DNA of 64,000 bases from Aphrocallistes beatrix (GCA_963281255.1 OY725488.1:2579986-2643985), one strand, 5' to 3'; shown: positions 11,198-22,309, counted from the first letter of the stretch. Program-made: numbers and translations. Notes: a model not told the origin generated them from the sequence alone.

Positions 11198-11381
11198 CAG
11201 TCAGGGTCGCTTATTGTGAACCACCAGGGGACCAAATAATCTGTTCATAATAGAGATACTTCATATTAAGCGAACTTGGTTCAATCAAATCCTATCTAAA
11301 ATGTAAAATTGAGACCAGGAGGTTAGTTTATAATAAACGAATGTTCATATTAAGCGGGCTCATAATAAGCGACCCTGACTG
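11198..11381. mobile_element. Pogo-like MITE (GTCGCTTATTATGAAC word), copy 1
   Basis: 184 bp between TA dinucleotides. The ends are perfect inverted repeats over about 18 bp (CAGTCAGGGTCGCTTATT). The interior repeats TTCATATTAAGCG and its variants. A second, inverted copy lies at 41381-41573. Confidence 0.7.
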
Positions 11382-11604
11382 TATATTTGATAGAGCGAGG
11401 TGTTAAAAGAATCGAACACTTATGGCGTAGCTATTCATTATCCCATTATGGACAAATATGTGTTCAATCATTTATATTAGATTGAACTTTATTTTTGCAT
11501 CATGATGTGTGCCTAATACGTACAGTACTAAGTATGATACTAGTCATATACACAGTGTACTATTTTGTCCTATTTTATATGTAAAAGTAGTGAAAAGTTG
11601 GACA

Positions 11605-11920
11605 TTTGTTATTTTCTCAAAAGTGCATATTTTTATCTGAAATTTTAAACATAGAGTCTCCCAAGGGTAGACATTAACTGTATATAAAGAAAATAATTTT
11701 AGATGGATATTTTTCAAGTTATTAACTGTTATCTGTGACATGGACAAAATGTACCCATCCATGGTCACCATATAATATTTTGATTTTTTGAGCATGATAT
11801 ATGAATCTCCAAACCCTCCCCTACACGTTGGTATAATTAGTTTCTTTATATCTCTCATATTTTTTGATTTATAAACGGTTTTGTCTGACATGCGAATCCG
11901 CTGCTAAGATAACGCTTGTG
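11605..11920 (-). repeat. Dispersed repeat R-B, copy 2
   Basis: Inverted partner of 1775-2100. On the minus strand a frame starting at ATG 11891 stays open through the whole copy; copy 1 has a TGA after the 12th codon of the equivalent frame. No protein motif recognised. Confidence 0.7.
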
Positions 11921-13309
11921 CAAATTAATAAATATTAAAGCAGCAATGAATATATCTATTCTTGTAATAAGATTTGCTCTTTGTGCCAATATGTGTCACT
12001 ATCGATCTTCATGTATAATTATTATGGGATACGGATAGTACGGTACGTGAACAATTCGATATGGACATTTCAGTCGGTGCATTTTGTTATGTAAACAATT
12101 CGTATGTGAGCATTCCGTTTTAAGGCCAGTACTGGTAGCTCACGCTATTTTTTTTGAAATATTTAGATTTGAAGTTTTGTATATTTTAAAGTTCATATAT
12201 GTATTCATAATATTCGTACGAAACAACCTTTGGAAATTCAAAGTAGCTTTACCGTTATGTCACCTTTAGTAGGTGCCAATTCAATGGGTATGATTGGGGC
12301 TAAAATTTTATTTTAAATAGTAGAAGTGAGATTTTATGCGCACTCCTAGAAATTTTTTTTCCATCAATTGCCGTTCTTCGTATTTTAATCCATAGTAGGT
12401 ATATTGCTTTAGATAACTGACTAGAATCTAAGCAATCTAAGCAGTCTTCAGTAGAATTATTCAACAGTATTTTGGAAATTTGCCTAATTTCAGCCACTAT
12501 TTTGGAATATCAACAAAAATTGGAAAATATCTCTGGAATGTGTGTTCTGAATTGAATGATTCTAGTCAAATTTTATCAACAGTTTGCATAGATCAGATTG
12601 CAAGCCTAATAACCATGATTACAATCAAGCTAGTTGAGTTATTTTTGAGCACATATTTTATACTCGGTATAGGAGTTTAATATTACGCTATCTGGAACTA
12701 TAGCATTAAAGTCAGAACATTCGATGAGAGAACAATTTAAATGATGAAATAATAACTACTATGGGTAGCTTTAAATGAGTTAAAACAATGGATAAGCTAG
12801 CATAAGAAAACCTAAGCACCCAGTACTGGCCTTAAGTTAAAAATGAAGTTGGTTTGTTGAAAGATCAACAGATTAACACCTTAAACCGTGGTTCTAACTA
12901 TTCTATCACACTGCCCCAAAGCAATTATTTACCTTTTTGACCGCCCACTCTGCCCAGACTAATAAAATTATAATATTTTGCAACTATGATATCAACTATA
13001 ATAAGCTAATAATGTGTAAACTGCAGAGTTTAGACTACTCAGTGCGAAGAGTGTGTTGTTCTGAACGAGATTTTCTACGTCTGGTACATATTTGTGAGCA
13101 GCATCTTAAATCTCCACTTTGCCATATGTTAAGTTCATTTCTCTATTTGGTTGGGAAATGAACTGCAGCACTGAAAGCTTTCTCCACTAGATAGGATGTT
13201 GGGAATGCCAAAGTTAGCAATTTGACTCTGTTACATAATGTTGACATATTAGCTACGTTCGGAGAATGATAGCTAAACATTGTTGATAACTCATTAATTT
13301 AATATGCTC
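11921..13309. other. Spacer, nothing recognised
   Basis: About 1.4 kb without a recognisable gene, repeat family or terminal inverted repeat. The open frames at 12084-12680 and 12937-13161 are short, AT-driven and lack known motifs. Confidence 0.4.
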
Positions 13310-13979
13310 TTTTCTTCGCAGTCATTCTCCAGGTCGATTAACTCTTCTTGCAAACTCAGTCAACGATTTCAAAGTACACACAAAATTGTTCAATAATCCA
13401 CCCAGGTATTTCCAGAGATCCGTGAATAGCTTAGCTATATCCATTTTGAACACATCAAAGTGATCACAGTAAGAGAGCAAGTGGTCATTTGGTATTGCAA
13501 GCCCTACTAAGCGGGGCTGCTAGAATTCTCTTCCACCAATGTTTAGTTTCAACAAGGTCAGTTTCCAAACAAAGGAGTAGATAACTGTTTAGCACTTAAT
13601 AAGAGCAAATACACTGTTTTGAAGTTGCAAGTTCATCGCGTTGAATTTGTCATATAGTCCGATAGGGAAGCAACTTAGGTAAGGAGTTTTTGAACATCAT
13701 TAATTAGTTGCTGATTCTCGTCCTCAAAAATTCAACATGGTATCAAAAGAGAATATAAACAATTGAGACAATTTGCTTTCGAGTGCTATCTAACTTTAGT
13801 ATAGAATAGAAGAGGCTCAAATTCGTTCTCATTATGTGACAGAGTATTCAAATATTCTGTCATTGAGTGCGGAGGGTTTAAAATTTTATCGACCATAGCA
13901 ATGATCATATTTAACGAGTCATGTAAGCGCACAATAAGATGTTTAATGTCCAAAAGATTGTGATGAGCGACGAAGCTAA
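13310..13979 (-). pseudogene. hAT transposase relic, C-terminal half (SCAND3/ZBED-like)
   Basis: On the minus strand, reading down from 13979, AHHNLLDIKHLIVRLHDSLN, then AMVDKIL, EYLNTLS and FEPLLFYTKVR match the hAT pattern of a conserved Cys/His-HR-LA segment, a VN-I helix and an LLLHTEVRWLS block. After the stop that replaces the Trp, scattered pieces in shifting frames (FEDENQQLINDVQKLL, KFNAMNLQLQN, NDHLLSYCDHFDVFKMDIAK) resemble the following part of the family. Many stops and frameshifts show it is long dead. The N-terminal part lies at 15880-16350, beyond a TTAA-flanked insertion. Family assignment is from recalled motifs; ZBED-type genes are host genes derived from the same source. 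Confidence 0.6.
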
Positions 13980-15875
13980 GGATACCGCCCTCGAAAAAAC
14001 ATATGGTTTGGCTTACAGCATACGATGAAAGTAGAGTTATAAGAGATGTTAAGCGTGGGCAGGTATCTCCGTCAAGAAATACTTGCACATTTATAAACCG
14101 TTTTTGATTCTCATTTCTAGTTTTTGAGATAAAGCGTCTCAAAGTTTATCGCAAGCACATCTTAATAGTAGAAATCCGGCCACTCAAAGAATTGGTTAGG
14201 ACATACCAAGGTAACAAATGCTTCCAAAATCGAATCATATATAGTCTATCATATTTGCCACTTCGTAGGACCAAAAGAAAGTTAAAATGACAAAAAATGT
14301 AAATTTTATAGGTGTCCGAAAAAAAAGGGACAAAAAACGGCGAAAAATGTCTGTTTTTGGGGGAAATCAGGAATTAAATCACCAAGTTATAAGATATCGA
14401 AAATAAAGTGATCCTACGTTCATCGCCTAATGATATAGAACAACTCTTGAAATTTTCAAACTTCTATCTCAGACCAAAATTGAATTAAAATTCTGTTAAG
14501 ACGGTCAATTTTGAAATTTTAAAGTCCCGAGATATATAGATTTTAAGTTTAGATGTTAAGAAGAATGTAAAATGAGTAATTAAAAATGAACAAGATAATT
14601 CACAGACATTTATTCGCATTTATACTGCTGATTTAGATATATTCGAACTAAATATTTACATAAAATAGCAAGAGTACCCTGAAAATCCACAAATTTCCTT
14701 GAGGCCCCTAGCCCCGAATATTTTGAGACAATTGTGAATAATAATTCATATTTCTAGCACAACGAAGTATAATCTATCAGTTTAGAATGAATAAAGAGCT
14801 ACCAAAAAGTATATTAGGAAGTTAGAGCGAAAGTCTACGACTTTAAGTTTCCAAGTTAGGATTTTCGAAAAATGCTACGTCATCACTTGACAAAAATCTG
14901 AAACTTAAATTCCATAGGATGTAGTGCAATTATTATCAATGAATCATATATGTACCATCATAAAAAGTATATTAGGGAGCGAGAACTAAGAATTTGGGCA
15001 TATATTTACAGAGTTAGAGAGATATCACTTTTTTGACCCTAAATAGGGTTTTTGAGCGAATCCGGGAGGTCCAAGGACAAAACTTTCAAAATAATTATCA
15101 AAAGTTCTCCAATTTTTCTGTACACATTACTAACAATAATTGTATTCATTATTTAACATTATAGCCACATTTGGATATTTAATGATTAGATTCGCCAATT
15201 TCTAATATATTTAAAGTTCTTCATAGAATTTATATTACAATGAAATCAATGAAGTCGAGAAATATTTATTTTATGAACCTATATATTTTCGCATATATCC
15301 TTTTATTTACGAATATAATAGATTATATATCTTCAATAGTTTTTAAGATATGACATCGGCCTCTTTCGGGACCATAGAGAGATTTATGCCCGAACTTTAC
15401 CTATAGTAAGCGATATATCACGAACAAATGGTCGGATCCGAGCAAATTTTTTCTTGAAACGATCAGAATTTTATTTCTGATCCAGTGACCGCGAAATATC
15501 TGATATCAAACAGGCGATTTCCCGAGCATTTAATAAATGAACTCCCTTATAGAGCTATTTTGTTTGGATTTTATTTGGCCATTCTTCTAAATCTTTGTGT
15601 AATATAATCTCCAAAGGCGCCAAAACAATGTTAAGGTCCATATCATTAAAAAATTATCAAATAAGTTAAAAACTAATTGGTGAATGCGTCCAAAACCTCC
15701 AATAATTTTTCAATTTTTAGTAACGCTAAACTTTAGGGAGTTAACTCATAAATATCAAAATAAACACCGTCCAACTAGTACTATCAGATGGTAGACCGCT
15801 CAGTAATACAATGAAATTAAAATTAAAAATTAATGTGTTTTTTTACGCCAGTCAAAGTTTTTCGAGGGCGGTACC
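13980..15875. mobile_element. TTAA-flanked non-autonomous element, copy 1
   Basis: 1,896 bp. The left end GGATACCGCCCTCGAAAAA pairs with a right end whose complement is GGTACCGCCCTCGAAAAA. Flanks are CTAA on the left and TTAA on the right. A second copy at 27628-29436 is colinear over nearly the whole length. No transposase is recognisable. TTAA targets are typical of piggyBac-type transposases, but these termini are not ones I recognise, so the superfamily is open. Confidence 0.7.
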
Positions 15876-15879
15876 TTAA

Positions 15880-16350
15880 CAGCAAAAAGTTAATAAACAG
15901 CGGTTTTCACGTTTCAAATAAAGACACGATTACCTCAGTAGGCATAATATTTATTTGGCTTGCAGCAGTATCATTGCTCAGAAAATGGATTGTTTATATT
16001 ACGACCATTTGCATTCATTGCTGTTTTCATTTCTTTTTGAATTGTGGGAAGAATCAGTTTATCACCAATAGTATGAGGCTCTCAGTTTTTGCAATTTTTT
16101 AATAGGGAATTGTTATATGATGCAACCAAGCCATCCATTTTTGCTTGTCCACTTTTCATCCCGCTATCATTTTGCGATTGTCCCGAAAGTTTTAAAAGAA
16201 TTCAATATCATTATCTGCCTCAACGCCGTGGCATGATTTTAAATGAACAATCATTCTTGAAGGTTTCATTCTTTCGTAAGAACAAACTCAATCAAAAGAC
16301 AAGCATATTGGAAGCTTCGCATCGCACAGATAGTCCACAAAGTCGTATTT
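15880..16350 (-). pseudogene. hAT transposase relic, N-terminal part
   Basis: Minus-strand pieces in broken frames: MIVHLKSCHG (end of a BED-like finger), AWLHHITIPY/SYNNSLL, EPHTIGDKLILPTIQKEMK and FLSNDTAASQINIMPTEVIV. Their order matches SCAND3/ZBED-like hAT proteins, where a PHTIGE-LILPA block is followed by LSNDTV-RRI. The central part expected between here and 13979 is missing, so the copy was internally deleted before or during insertion of the TTAA element. Short frames on the opposite strand are shadows. The stretch 16351-16616 holds only a scrap of Helitron-like body (16575-16616). Confidence 0.55.
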
Positions 16351-16616
16351 GATACAATCAGTGCTATACAGTCTTTGACTCAGGAAAAAATCATAGACCC
16401 TAAAGAGAACATATTGGGGTACCAAATGGTCACATGGAACAACAACTTGGAAGTGGATTTTTCACAACATTTCCAACGCCAATTCTTTGTGGTAATATGC
16501 CTCAGCGAGCTTCGAAGATATCTTGTTTAAAACTTTGTGCACGCCAGAGGCATCTTGTGAAAAACCTAAGCTCAAATTGATTAATTATAATTCAGATACC
16601 ATCTCTAAATACGTCT

Positions 16617-17519
16617 CCATAATATTGAACCTGTGTATAGCGGTCACCTGCTCAACGCGGTCAGCGGCCACCCGTTTGTAGTCCCTTACGGCCCCTTAAA
16701 CTGTGTATAACGGCCATCACCTGTCTATAACGGCCATCACCTTTTTCACCTTTTTATGTGTTTATTACAGGAACTGTTACGAACGACAAACAAGTTTGAT
16801 GTATTTACTTCAAGTAATGGATTTCTAAAAACTAATATTTATTGCACTACGTTGATACCTTTTGGGGATTAAGACAATCACCTGTATATAGGGTTTTTAA
16901 TCCCGGGATTTCGGGATTGACAAATTCTGAATCCCGGGATCCCGGGATTAGTAATTTTCAAGAATTGGTATGCTAGTAATTGTATATATAACGTGCATAT
17001 AACGAGACTATTTTTGAATTACGGAAATTGTTTACTACATGAATTCACTGAGCTAATTTCCCACATAGAGAACGCTTGAAATATTTCCAAATTTTTCAAA
17101 AACCTACAAAATTTTGCAAACGATTTTCTCAGCCATCATATAGATATTGTAAATTTGAAGTGTAAGAGTCACATACAAACACTTTTATAATACATCAGAA
17201 AGGTCCTTGCAAGTTCAATTTGACTATATTCTTAGTATCACAACTTTGTATAGTATATTAATCAGTGTGTTATATATATTGAATCACTATTTCATCCAAT
17301 TATGGGAAACCCTGTATTTACAAACCAATAGACATTACAACAAATGTGTGATATACGTATAAACTGCATTAATCATCAGTCCCGGGATTGAAAAATGAAT
17401 CCCGGGATTCAATCCCGGGCTAAAACAAGCCGGGATCCCGGGATTAAAAACCCTACCTGTATATAACGGCCAATTTTGTCCAGTCCCTTGGTTGGCTGTT
17501 ATATACAGGTTCCACTGTA
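16617..17519. mobile_element. Pogo-like MITE (ATAACGGCCA word), 5'-truncated, hAT insertion inside
   Basis: Colinear with the complete element at 57463-57859, starting from its TCCATAATATTGAACC block and ending GGTTCCACTG then TA. Words of the form GTATAACGGCCATCACC recur. Its interior was split by a hAT-type element at 16889-17455; the 57463 copy lacks that insertion. Confidence 0.65.
16889..17455. mobile_element. hAT-like MITE with 8-bp duplication CCTGTATA
   Basis: Ends TAGGGTTTTTAATCCCGGGA and its complement, flanked by identical CCTGTATA at 16881-16888 and 17456-17463. The word ATCCCGGGATT is repeated near both ends. 567 bp, no transposase. The 8-bp duplication and TAGGG end support hAT. 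Confidence 0.8.
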
Positions 17520-17527
17520 TATATATA

Positions 17528-18048
17528 TCCTTACTATTAAAACTCGATTAATGTATATATATCTGGAACGAATTGATTGAAGGAACTGCCGGGTGGAGAA
17601 AGCTGATTTTTGGCATGTGGGAGTCTTTTGGCTATGGCTCCAGTGAGTTCTGAGCTCAGAGCAAAATGTCGACACATCATGGAATTATGACGTCATTGTC
17701 ACATTTTTAAAAGTTAAGCAACACAGTTATTCGAGCATAACTCAGCCATTATAGGAGATAGAAGGCTGAAATTTTAATATATTCTGTATACGTTATAACA
17801 TATCTCACGTATGATACAACTATCATCAAAAATGATGACTCATCAGTTTGTTATTACTTATCAAAATTTTTAAAAATGATAAATTTGGTGATTTTTCGTG
17901 TGATACAGATTAGAACAGTAGGACAGACGTATTTAGAGATATCATCTCCCTTATAATTAACCAATGTGACTCCAGGCGACCGAAGGGATCCTCCGGCGGA
18001 CACAAAGTGTCCGCCAGCCGCGCAGCGCAAGCAAGCGAATCGCGCTTG
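17528..18048 (+). mobile_element. Helitron-like element, copy B
   Basis: 521 bp: the TCCTTACTATTAAAACTCGA start after an A, a short TA tract, the body, the GGCGGACAC/GTGTCCGCC hairpin and CGCGCTTG followed by T. Copy C follows head-to-tail with only a TA tract between. Confidence 0.75.
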
Positions 18049-18560
18049 TATATATATATATCTATATATCTGTAACGAATTGATTGAAGAAACTGCGGGC
18101 GCATAAAGCTGATTTTAGGCATGTGGGAGTATTTTGACTATGGCTCCAGTATGTTCTGAGCTCAGATGAAAATGTCGACACATCATGGAATTATGACGTC
18201 ATTGTCACATTTTAAAAAGTTAAGCAATACAGTTATTCGAGCATAACTCAGCCATTATAGGAGATGGAAGACTGAAATTTTAATGGAATCTGTATACTAA
18301 CATACTTCACATATGATGCAACTATCACCAAAAAATTATGACTCATCACTTTGTTATTAGGTCATCATTACTCATCAAAATTTTAAAAATTGATAAATTT
18401 GATGATTATTCGAGTGATATCGATTTAACAGTAAGACATACGTATTTAGAGTTGTTATCCCCCTATAATTAATCAATGTGACCCCAGGCGACCCTAGGCA
18501 GCCTCTGGCGGACACAAAGTGTCCGCCAGCCGCGCAGCGGAAGCAAGCGAAGCGCGCTTG
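18049..18560 (+). mobile_element. Helitron-like element, copy C, lacking the 5' terminus
   Basis: Begins in TA repeats directly after copy B, then TGTAACGAATTGATTGAAGA and the full body, an 11-bp hairpin stem (CTGGCGGACAC/GTGTCCGCCAG) and AGCGCGCTTG followed by T. The 26-bp 5' terminus is absent, so the pair looks like a head-to-tail dimer. Confidence 0.7.
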
Positions 18561-18574
18561 TTATAATAAAAACA

Positions 18575-18850
18575 CACAAGTGCCCTTAAACCGCCTATGA
18601 AAATCACTAAACTTGACAAATATAAATATAAAATATTGCGGAATCATGTGATGACTAATCTAAATCTTAACAATGGATATAGATACTGTGATACCATATT
18701 TATATATGCTAGTAATACATTCCCAAGCTCTATTGTGTGTGGTTAATGATTTAAGGCAGCTCATGTATTAGTTCAACCATCTTCTACCGCATTCATAGTT
18801 TAAAATCCGCAAGTTACTGTGAGGTTTTATATGTAGTAGGCTATGGGTTG
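18575..18850 (+). repeat. Dispersed repeat R-C, single arm
   Basis: Matches both arms of the palindrome at 45765-46785, sharing AAGTGCCCTTAAACCG-like, TGATTTAAGGCAGCTCATGT and CCGCAAGTTACTGTGAGG. At the place where the 46.5-kb copy has a 60-bp hAT insertion, this copy reads straight through (TATGCTAGTAATACATTCC), giving an empty site. Confidence 0.7.
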
Positions 18851-18964
18851 AAATTATGACAGAAATGATTCCTTCCAGATTGAAACCAATACTGAGTTCA
18901 CCATTAATTTAAATGAGAAAATGTAGGTGTCTAAATATTTTTGTCAGCATTAAAATACATGGTG

Positions 18965-19250
18965 GGTATAAGTTTTGTCCCATTGATAAAATACTGTAAC
19001 TCAATTATTAGTGCCTAGATTGTCTTCCAATTTTATAGGAAGTAATTGCATACTATATGTTTTAAGAATTGCATTCAATTTTCAATATACCCTCTTTTCT
19101 TTTTGATCACAACCTTGAGGCATCTGGGAATGGACTCAACTGAAATACGTGACGTTTCTTGAGGAATATTGGCCCATCCCTTGACCAAAGAAAATCTGTC
19201 ATTTACCTATTTAAACAGGAAAAATACAGAATTTTATCACGGTCAGTCTC
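18965..19250 (-). repeat. Inverted 3' piece of a Tc1-like element
   Basis: Near-complement of 19660-19840. On the minus strand it encodes GWANIPQETSRISVESIPRC, the C-terminal tail seen again on the plus strand at 19680-19760. It forms a head-to-head partner of the relic to its right. Confidence 0.6.
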
Positions 19251-19254
19251 TTCT

Positions 19255-19775
19255 ATCCCTGAGAAGCATCGATTGGTAAAGTGAGCACCGAAACCAAGTT
19301 ATGTAATGGTTTCGGCGGGGATCTCTCCTGAGGGTCGGACTCCTCTTGTTTTCGTACCCTCTGGAGTTAAAATCACTGCAAACACCTATAGAGAGCACAT
19401 TTTGGAGCCTGTAGTTAAAAACGTGAAGAAATCATGTTCAATAACGGTGCATTGTTATTCCAACAGGAGGGCACTCTTGCACACACGACTAGAAGCACTC
19501 AGGGGTGGCATCAGGATGAAATCCCCGAGGTTTATCTAAGGAAGAATGGACCCCTCCAGTCCAGACCTGAACTCAATGAACTTTTCTAAATGGTAATTTT
19601 TTGAGGAAAAGGATTGTTCTAAGCCAAATCGAAATTTAGAGTCTGAAGAAGTCTTTAGTCAAGAAATGGGAATATTCCTCAAGAAACGTCGCGAAATTTC
19701 AGTTGAGGCTGCTCCCAGACGCCTCAATGCTGTAGTAAAAAAGAAGGGTCGGTACATGGAAAGTTTCTAAAAAAA
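19255..19775 (+). pseudogene. Tc1/mariner-superfamily transposase relic
   Basis: VMVSAGISPEGRTPLVFVPS followed by GVKITANTYREHILEPVV matches the segment before the second catalytic Asp in Tc1/maT-like transposases. The FQQDGAPAH-type motif is ruined by frameshifts (only fragments such as ALLHTRLEAL and IRMKSPRFI remain). PSSPDLNSMNFSKW is the third-Asp region with the final Asp replaced by Asn, and LKKRREISVEAAPRRLN is the C-terminal tail. N-terminal helix-turn-helix domains are missing. Dead copy. Confidence 0.75.
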
Positions 19776-19836
19776 TTGAATACAATCTATAATAATAATT
19801 GAGTTACGGTATTTTATTAATGGGACATAATTCATT

Positions 19837-20068
19837 ACTGTAAACTGGAGCGACTTTGGCCCTAGGAGGTAACTTTGCCCCACAATAGCAATTTTAATAA
19901 AATATACTAAAAATTAGAAATATTGCGGTTTAAATGTCTTTGGGTATATTGAGAGTTTCATTCAACATATTATCAATGTGATTACATTGATTCATGAGTT
20001 TGAGTATATTTTATTAAAATTGCTATTGTGCGACAAAGTCGCCCCAGTTTACGGTGCCCACCCTGTAT
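19837..20068. mobile_element. Small inverted-repeat MITE
   Basis: Left TACTGTAAACTGGAGCGACT mirrors right AGTCGCCCCAGTTTACGGTG, with further mirrored blocks inside (AATAGCAATTTTAATAAAAT). About 230 bp, ending near CACCCTGTATA. Non-coding. Confidence 0.55.
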
Positions 20069-20497
20069 ATAGTGGGATCAATTGAAGAAAATGCAAGAGC
20101 AAAGGGTTGTTTTTGACATCCCGTAATATTTTGTTCCTGGTTCAAGCATATTCTAGTCTCAGACAAAAATGTCAATTTATCACCCATTATTACTTCCCAT
20201 CACTTGTTTCAGAATCAGTCATTTTTTTTTAGAAATGACTCTAGAATATTGAAATTTGAATCATATTTTCACCTGATGCTACTAACATAAGCCATTGATT
20301 TTTTGTTACCTAATTAGGAAAGTCAGTCCAATCCCATCTGTGGGGGGCAATTATAGTAAATAATAAAATTACTCATCCATTTTATCCTTAAATATGAATC
20401 CAGCATCTTATACAAAAAAACATGTGCAAAATATATACTGGTTATATTCCTCAAGAGTAACAATATCATCACGCATCATTCAATTAAGAGTAAAAAA
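20069..20497. other. 3' flank of the septin gene
   Basis: No gene seen on the plus strand. On the minus strand this is downstream of the septin stop; I did not find a clear AATAAA close to the stop. Confidence 0.4.
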
Positions 20498-21706
20498 TCA
20501 TATTTTTTTCCTAGGATTTTTTTTCGCACTTATGCTTGTAGAACGTCCAGTTTCGCTGACACTTTTGATAAAATTTGCATGCTCGATCTCGAAATTTTCC
20601 TTTTCCTCAGAAAACTGAAATCTTTCATTTTCCAATTTTTGATGCTGTATTAATAAATCGTTAATGATTTTACTTTTTTCTTTACTTAGCTCGTCTAATA
20701 ATTGGTTGTGTTCATGCAATCGATTCATCTCCTGGATATCAGTGGAATTCTTTATAATACTTTCCATTGTATCTATATTATCGAAATCTGGACATTTGTT
20801 AGATGAGTCTGTAACTTTACTAGAATAGCCAAGTTTACATGCACGAAAGTTTTCATAAAGATTACAATGTACTATATCTTTTAGATTTTGCATATGATAG
20901 CGTACCAAAACATCTCTGAGTAAAGAAAAGTCACAATGATCGATATTATTTATATCAATGATTCCCCAAGGATATTTACGCCCACGCACTAATTTACCTT
21001 CCACATCAAATACATCACAGCTTCCAACAACCCCAAACGGCATTCTTTCGATGAATCGGTTATTAGTCCCGAAATCATTATCAGTAAGACCAAGTTTGTA
21101 AGAGAAATCATAAATATTGATCTTATTAATTTTTATATCTTGCAAAACTCTTGCTTTAAATTTCAACAGTTCTTCAGGAGAAAGGGTATCTGCCTTTGCA
21201 ATAATAGGTATCAAATTAACCTTCTCGTGCAAAATCTTCATAAATGATATATCAATATCTTTTAAACCATGCCCATTGGGGGAAATAAAATAAAGACAGC
21301 AGTGAACACGCCTATCTTCAAATGAACTCCTCCTTATTTGCGATTCATTTTCTAAATATTCCTCATATCTATCAGTAATGTATCTCACAATAGGTTTCCA
21401 ACAGTCGTCATTATTTATAAGATCTCCATATCCTGGTGTATCGACTAATGTCAAATCAAGATTGATTTCGTTTTCATAAATGTTAACTTTAGTAGAATGG
21501 ATTGATGTTGTTTGGGGAATTCTTGTGCAGTAAGGTTTTTGAGAATATATGTCAGACAAAAAAAGTGAGTTAACAAGAGTGGATTTGCCAAGTCCCGAAG
21601 CACCCACAACCATTAAAGAAAATTCAAAACCTTTAAAAATAGATTTATGAGACACTTGAGAAGGCAGATTACCAAATCCCACATATCCAGATAGAACTTT
21701 CTCCAT
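20498..21706 (-). CDS. Septin GTPase, uninterrupted coding region
   Basis: About 402 residues from the Met at 21706. The frame is open to 21802, but the extra 32 residues look unlike septins, whereas YVGFGNLPSQVSHKSIFKGF just after 21706 is the normal septin lead-in. Motifs in order: G1 GASGLGKST (residues about 35-43), G3 DTPGYGD (about 89-95), septin-type G4 AKAD (about 170-173), then the septin unique element with PFGVVGS, VRGRKYPWG and HCDF. A predicted coiled-coil tail follows (roughly 300-385, rich in E, K and L). By alignment from memory, the switch-I Thr that marks catalytically active septins appears kept (about residue 66, RIPQTTS). Septins form filaments and rings at the cell cortex and division site. 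The absence of introns over the whole domain may mean a retrocopy or naturally intron-poor gene. No frameshift or premature stop is seen. Confidence 0.9.
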   Translation of the reverse strand: MEKVLSGYVGFGNLPSQVSHKSIFKGFEFSLMVVGASGLGKSTLVNSLFLSDIYSQKPYCTRIPQTTSIHSTKVNIYENEINLDLTLVDTPGYGDLINNDDCWKPIVRYITDRYEEYLENESQIRRSSFEDRRVHCCLYFISPNGHGLKDIDISFMKILHEKVNLIPIIAKADTLSPEELLKFKARVLQDIKINKINIYDFSYKLGLTDNDFGTNNRFIERMPFGVVGSCDVFDVEGKLVRGRKYPWGIIDINNIDHCDFSLLRDVLVRYHMQNLKDIVHCNLYENFRACKLGYSSKVTDSSNKCPDFDNIDTMESIIKNSTDIQEMNRLHEHNQLLDELSKEKSKIINDLLIQHQKLENERFQFSEEKENFEIEHANFIKSVSETGRSTSISAKKNPRKKI

Positions 21707-21889
21707 CAAAAAAAATCTAGGTAAATGTATAATAAAGCTGATTAGAGACGAAACGGGAATAGACATCCAATTTCTTAGGGAGAGCATCATTTTTAGATCC
21801 ATATAGGGGTTCTAAACAATAATTCCGATTTTTATAATTCCAGCCCCAAAATTTCGCCACTTTGAACACTTGTATCACCTGGTGTCGCA

Positions 21890-22275
21890 CTAAAAACGAC
21901 ACATTTTAAATGCGAAATCTCCCACAGCTATAACTTCTTTTAACAGCGCCAGATCATCTTTTTAATGCTAAATTCATGCTCAGCACTAGATTTCCAGCAA
22001 TTTGATATATATATTGACCACATTTGGAAACATTAATGTTGAACCGTGCCTAGCAATGGCCAGGAATGTTTTCACATTCCTGACCGTTGCTAGGAAAAGG
22101 CAACTAAAATATTCTCCAAATATGGTCAATATATATCTCAAATTGCTGGAAATTTAGTGCTGAGCAGGAATTCAGTATTAAAACAACGACCTGGCATAGT
22201 CAAATAAAGTTATAGATATGGAATTTCGGCGGATACTATCGGACATATGGTCATTTTTGGGCCAGTCATAACTGA
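21890..22275. mobile_element. Palindromic MITE P1, uninterrupted copy
   Basis: Arms around a central hairpin: TGCTCAGCACTAGATTTCCA on the left mirrors GGAAATTTAGTGCTGAGCA on the right. The centre has ATATTGACCACATTTGG against CCAAATATGGTCAATAT. It serves as an empty site for the Helitron-like insertion at 9394. It starts just upstream of the septin 5' end. Confidence 0.65.
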
Positions 22276-22309
22276 CAACTTTTTCACACTTTTGAAGGTC
22301 TCATGATGT

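Noticed and set aside
14280..15830. A transposase gene in the 1.9-kb TTAA element
   Set aside because: All frames are short and interrupted in both copies; no DDE or zinc-finger motif is visible.
21717..21802. Longer septin start at 21802
   Set aside because: The extra residues are hydrophobic and unlike septin leaders, whereas the Met at 21706 directly precedes the conserved YVGFGNLP-type segment.
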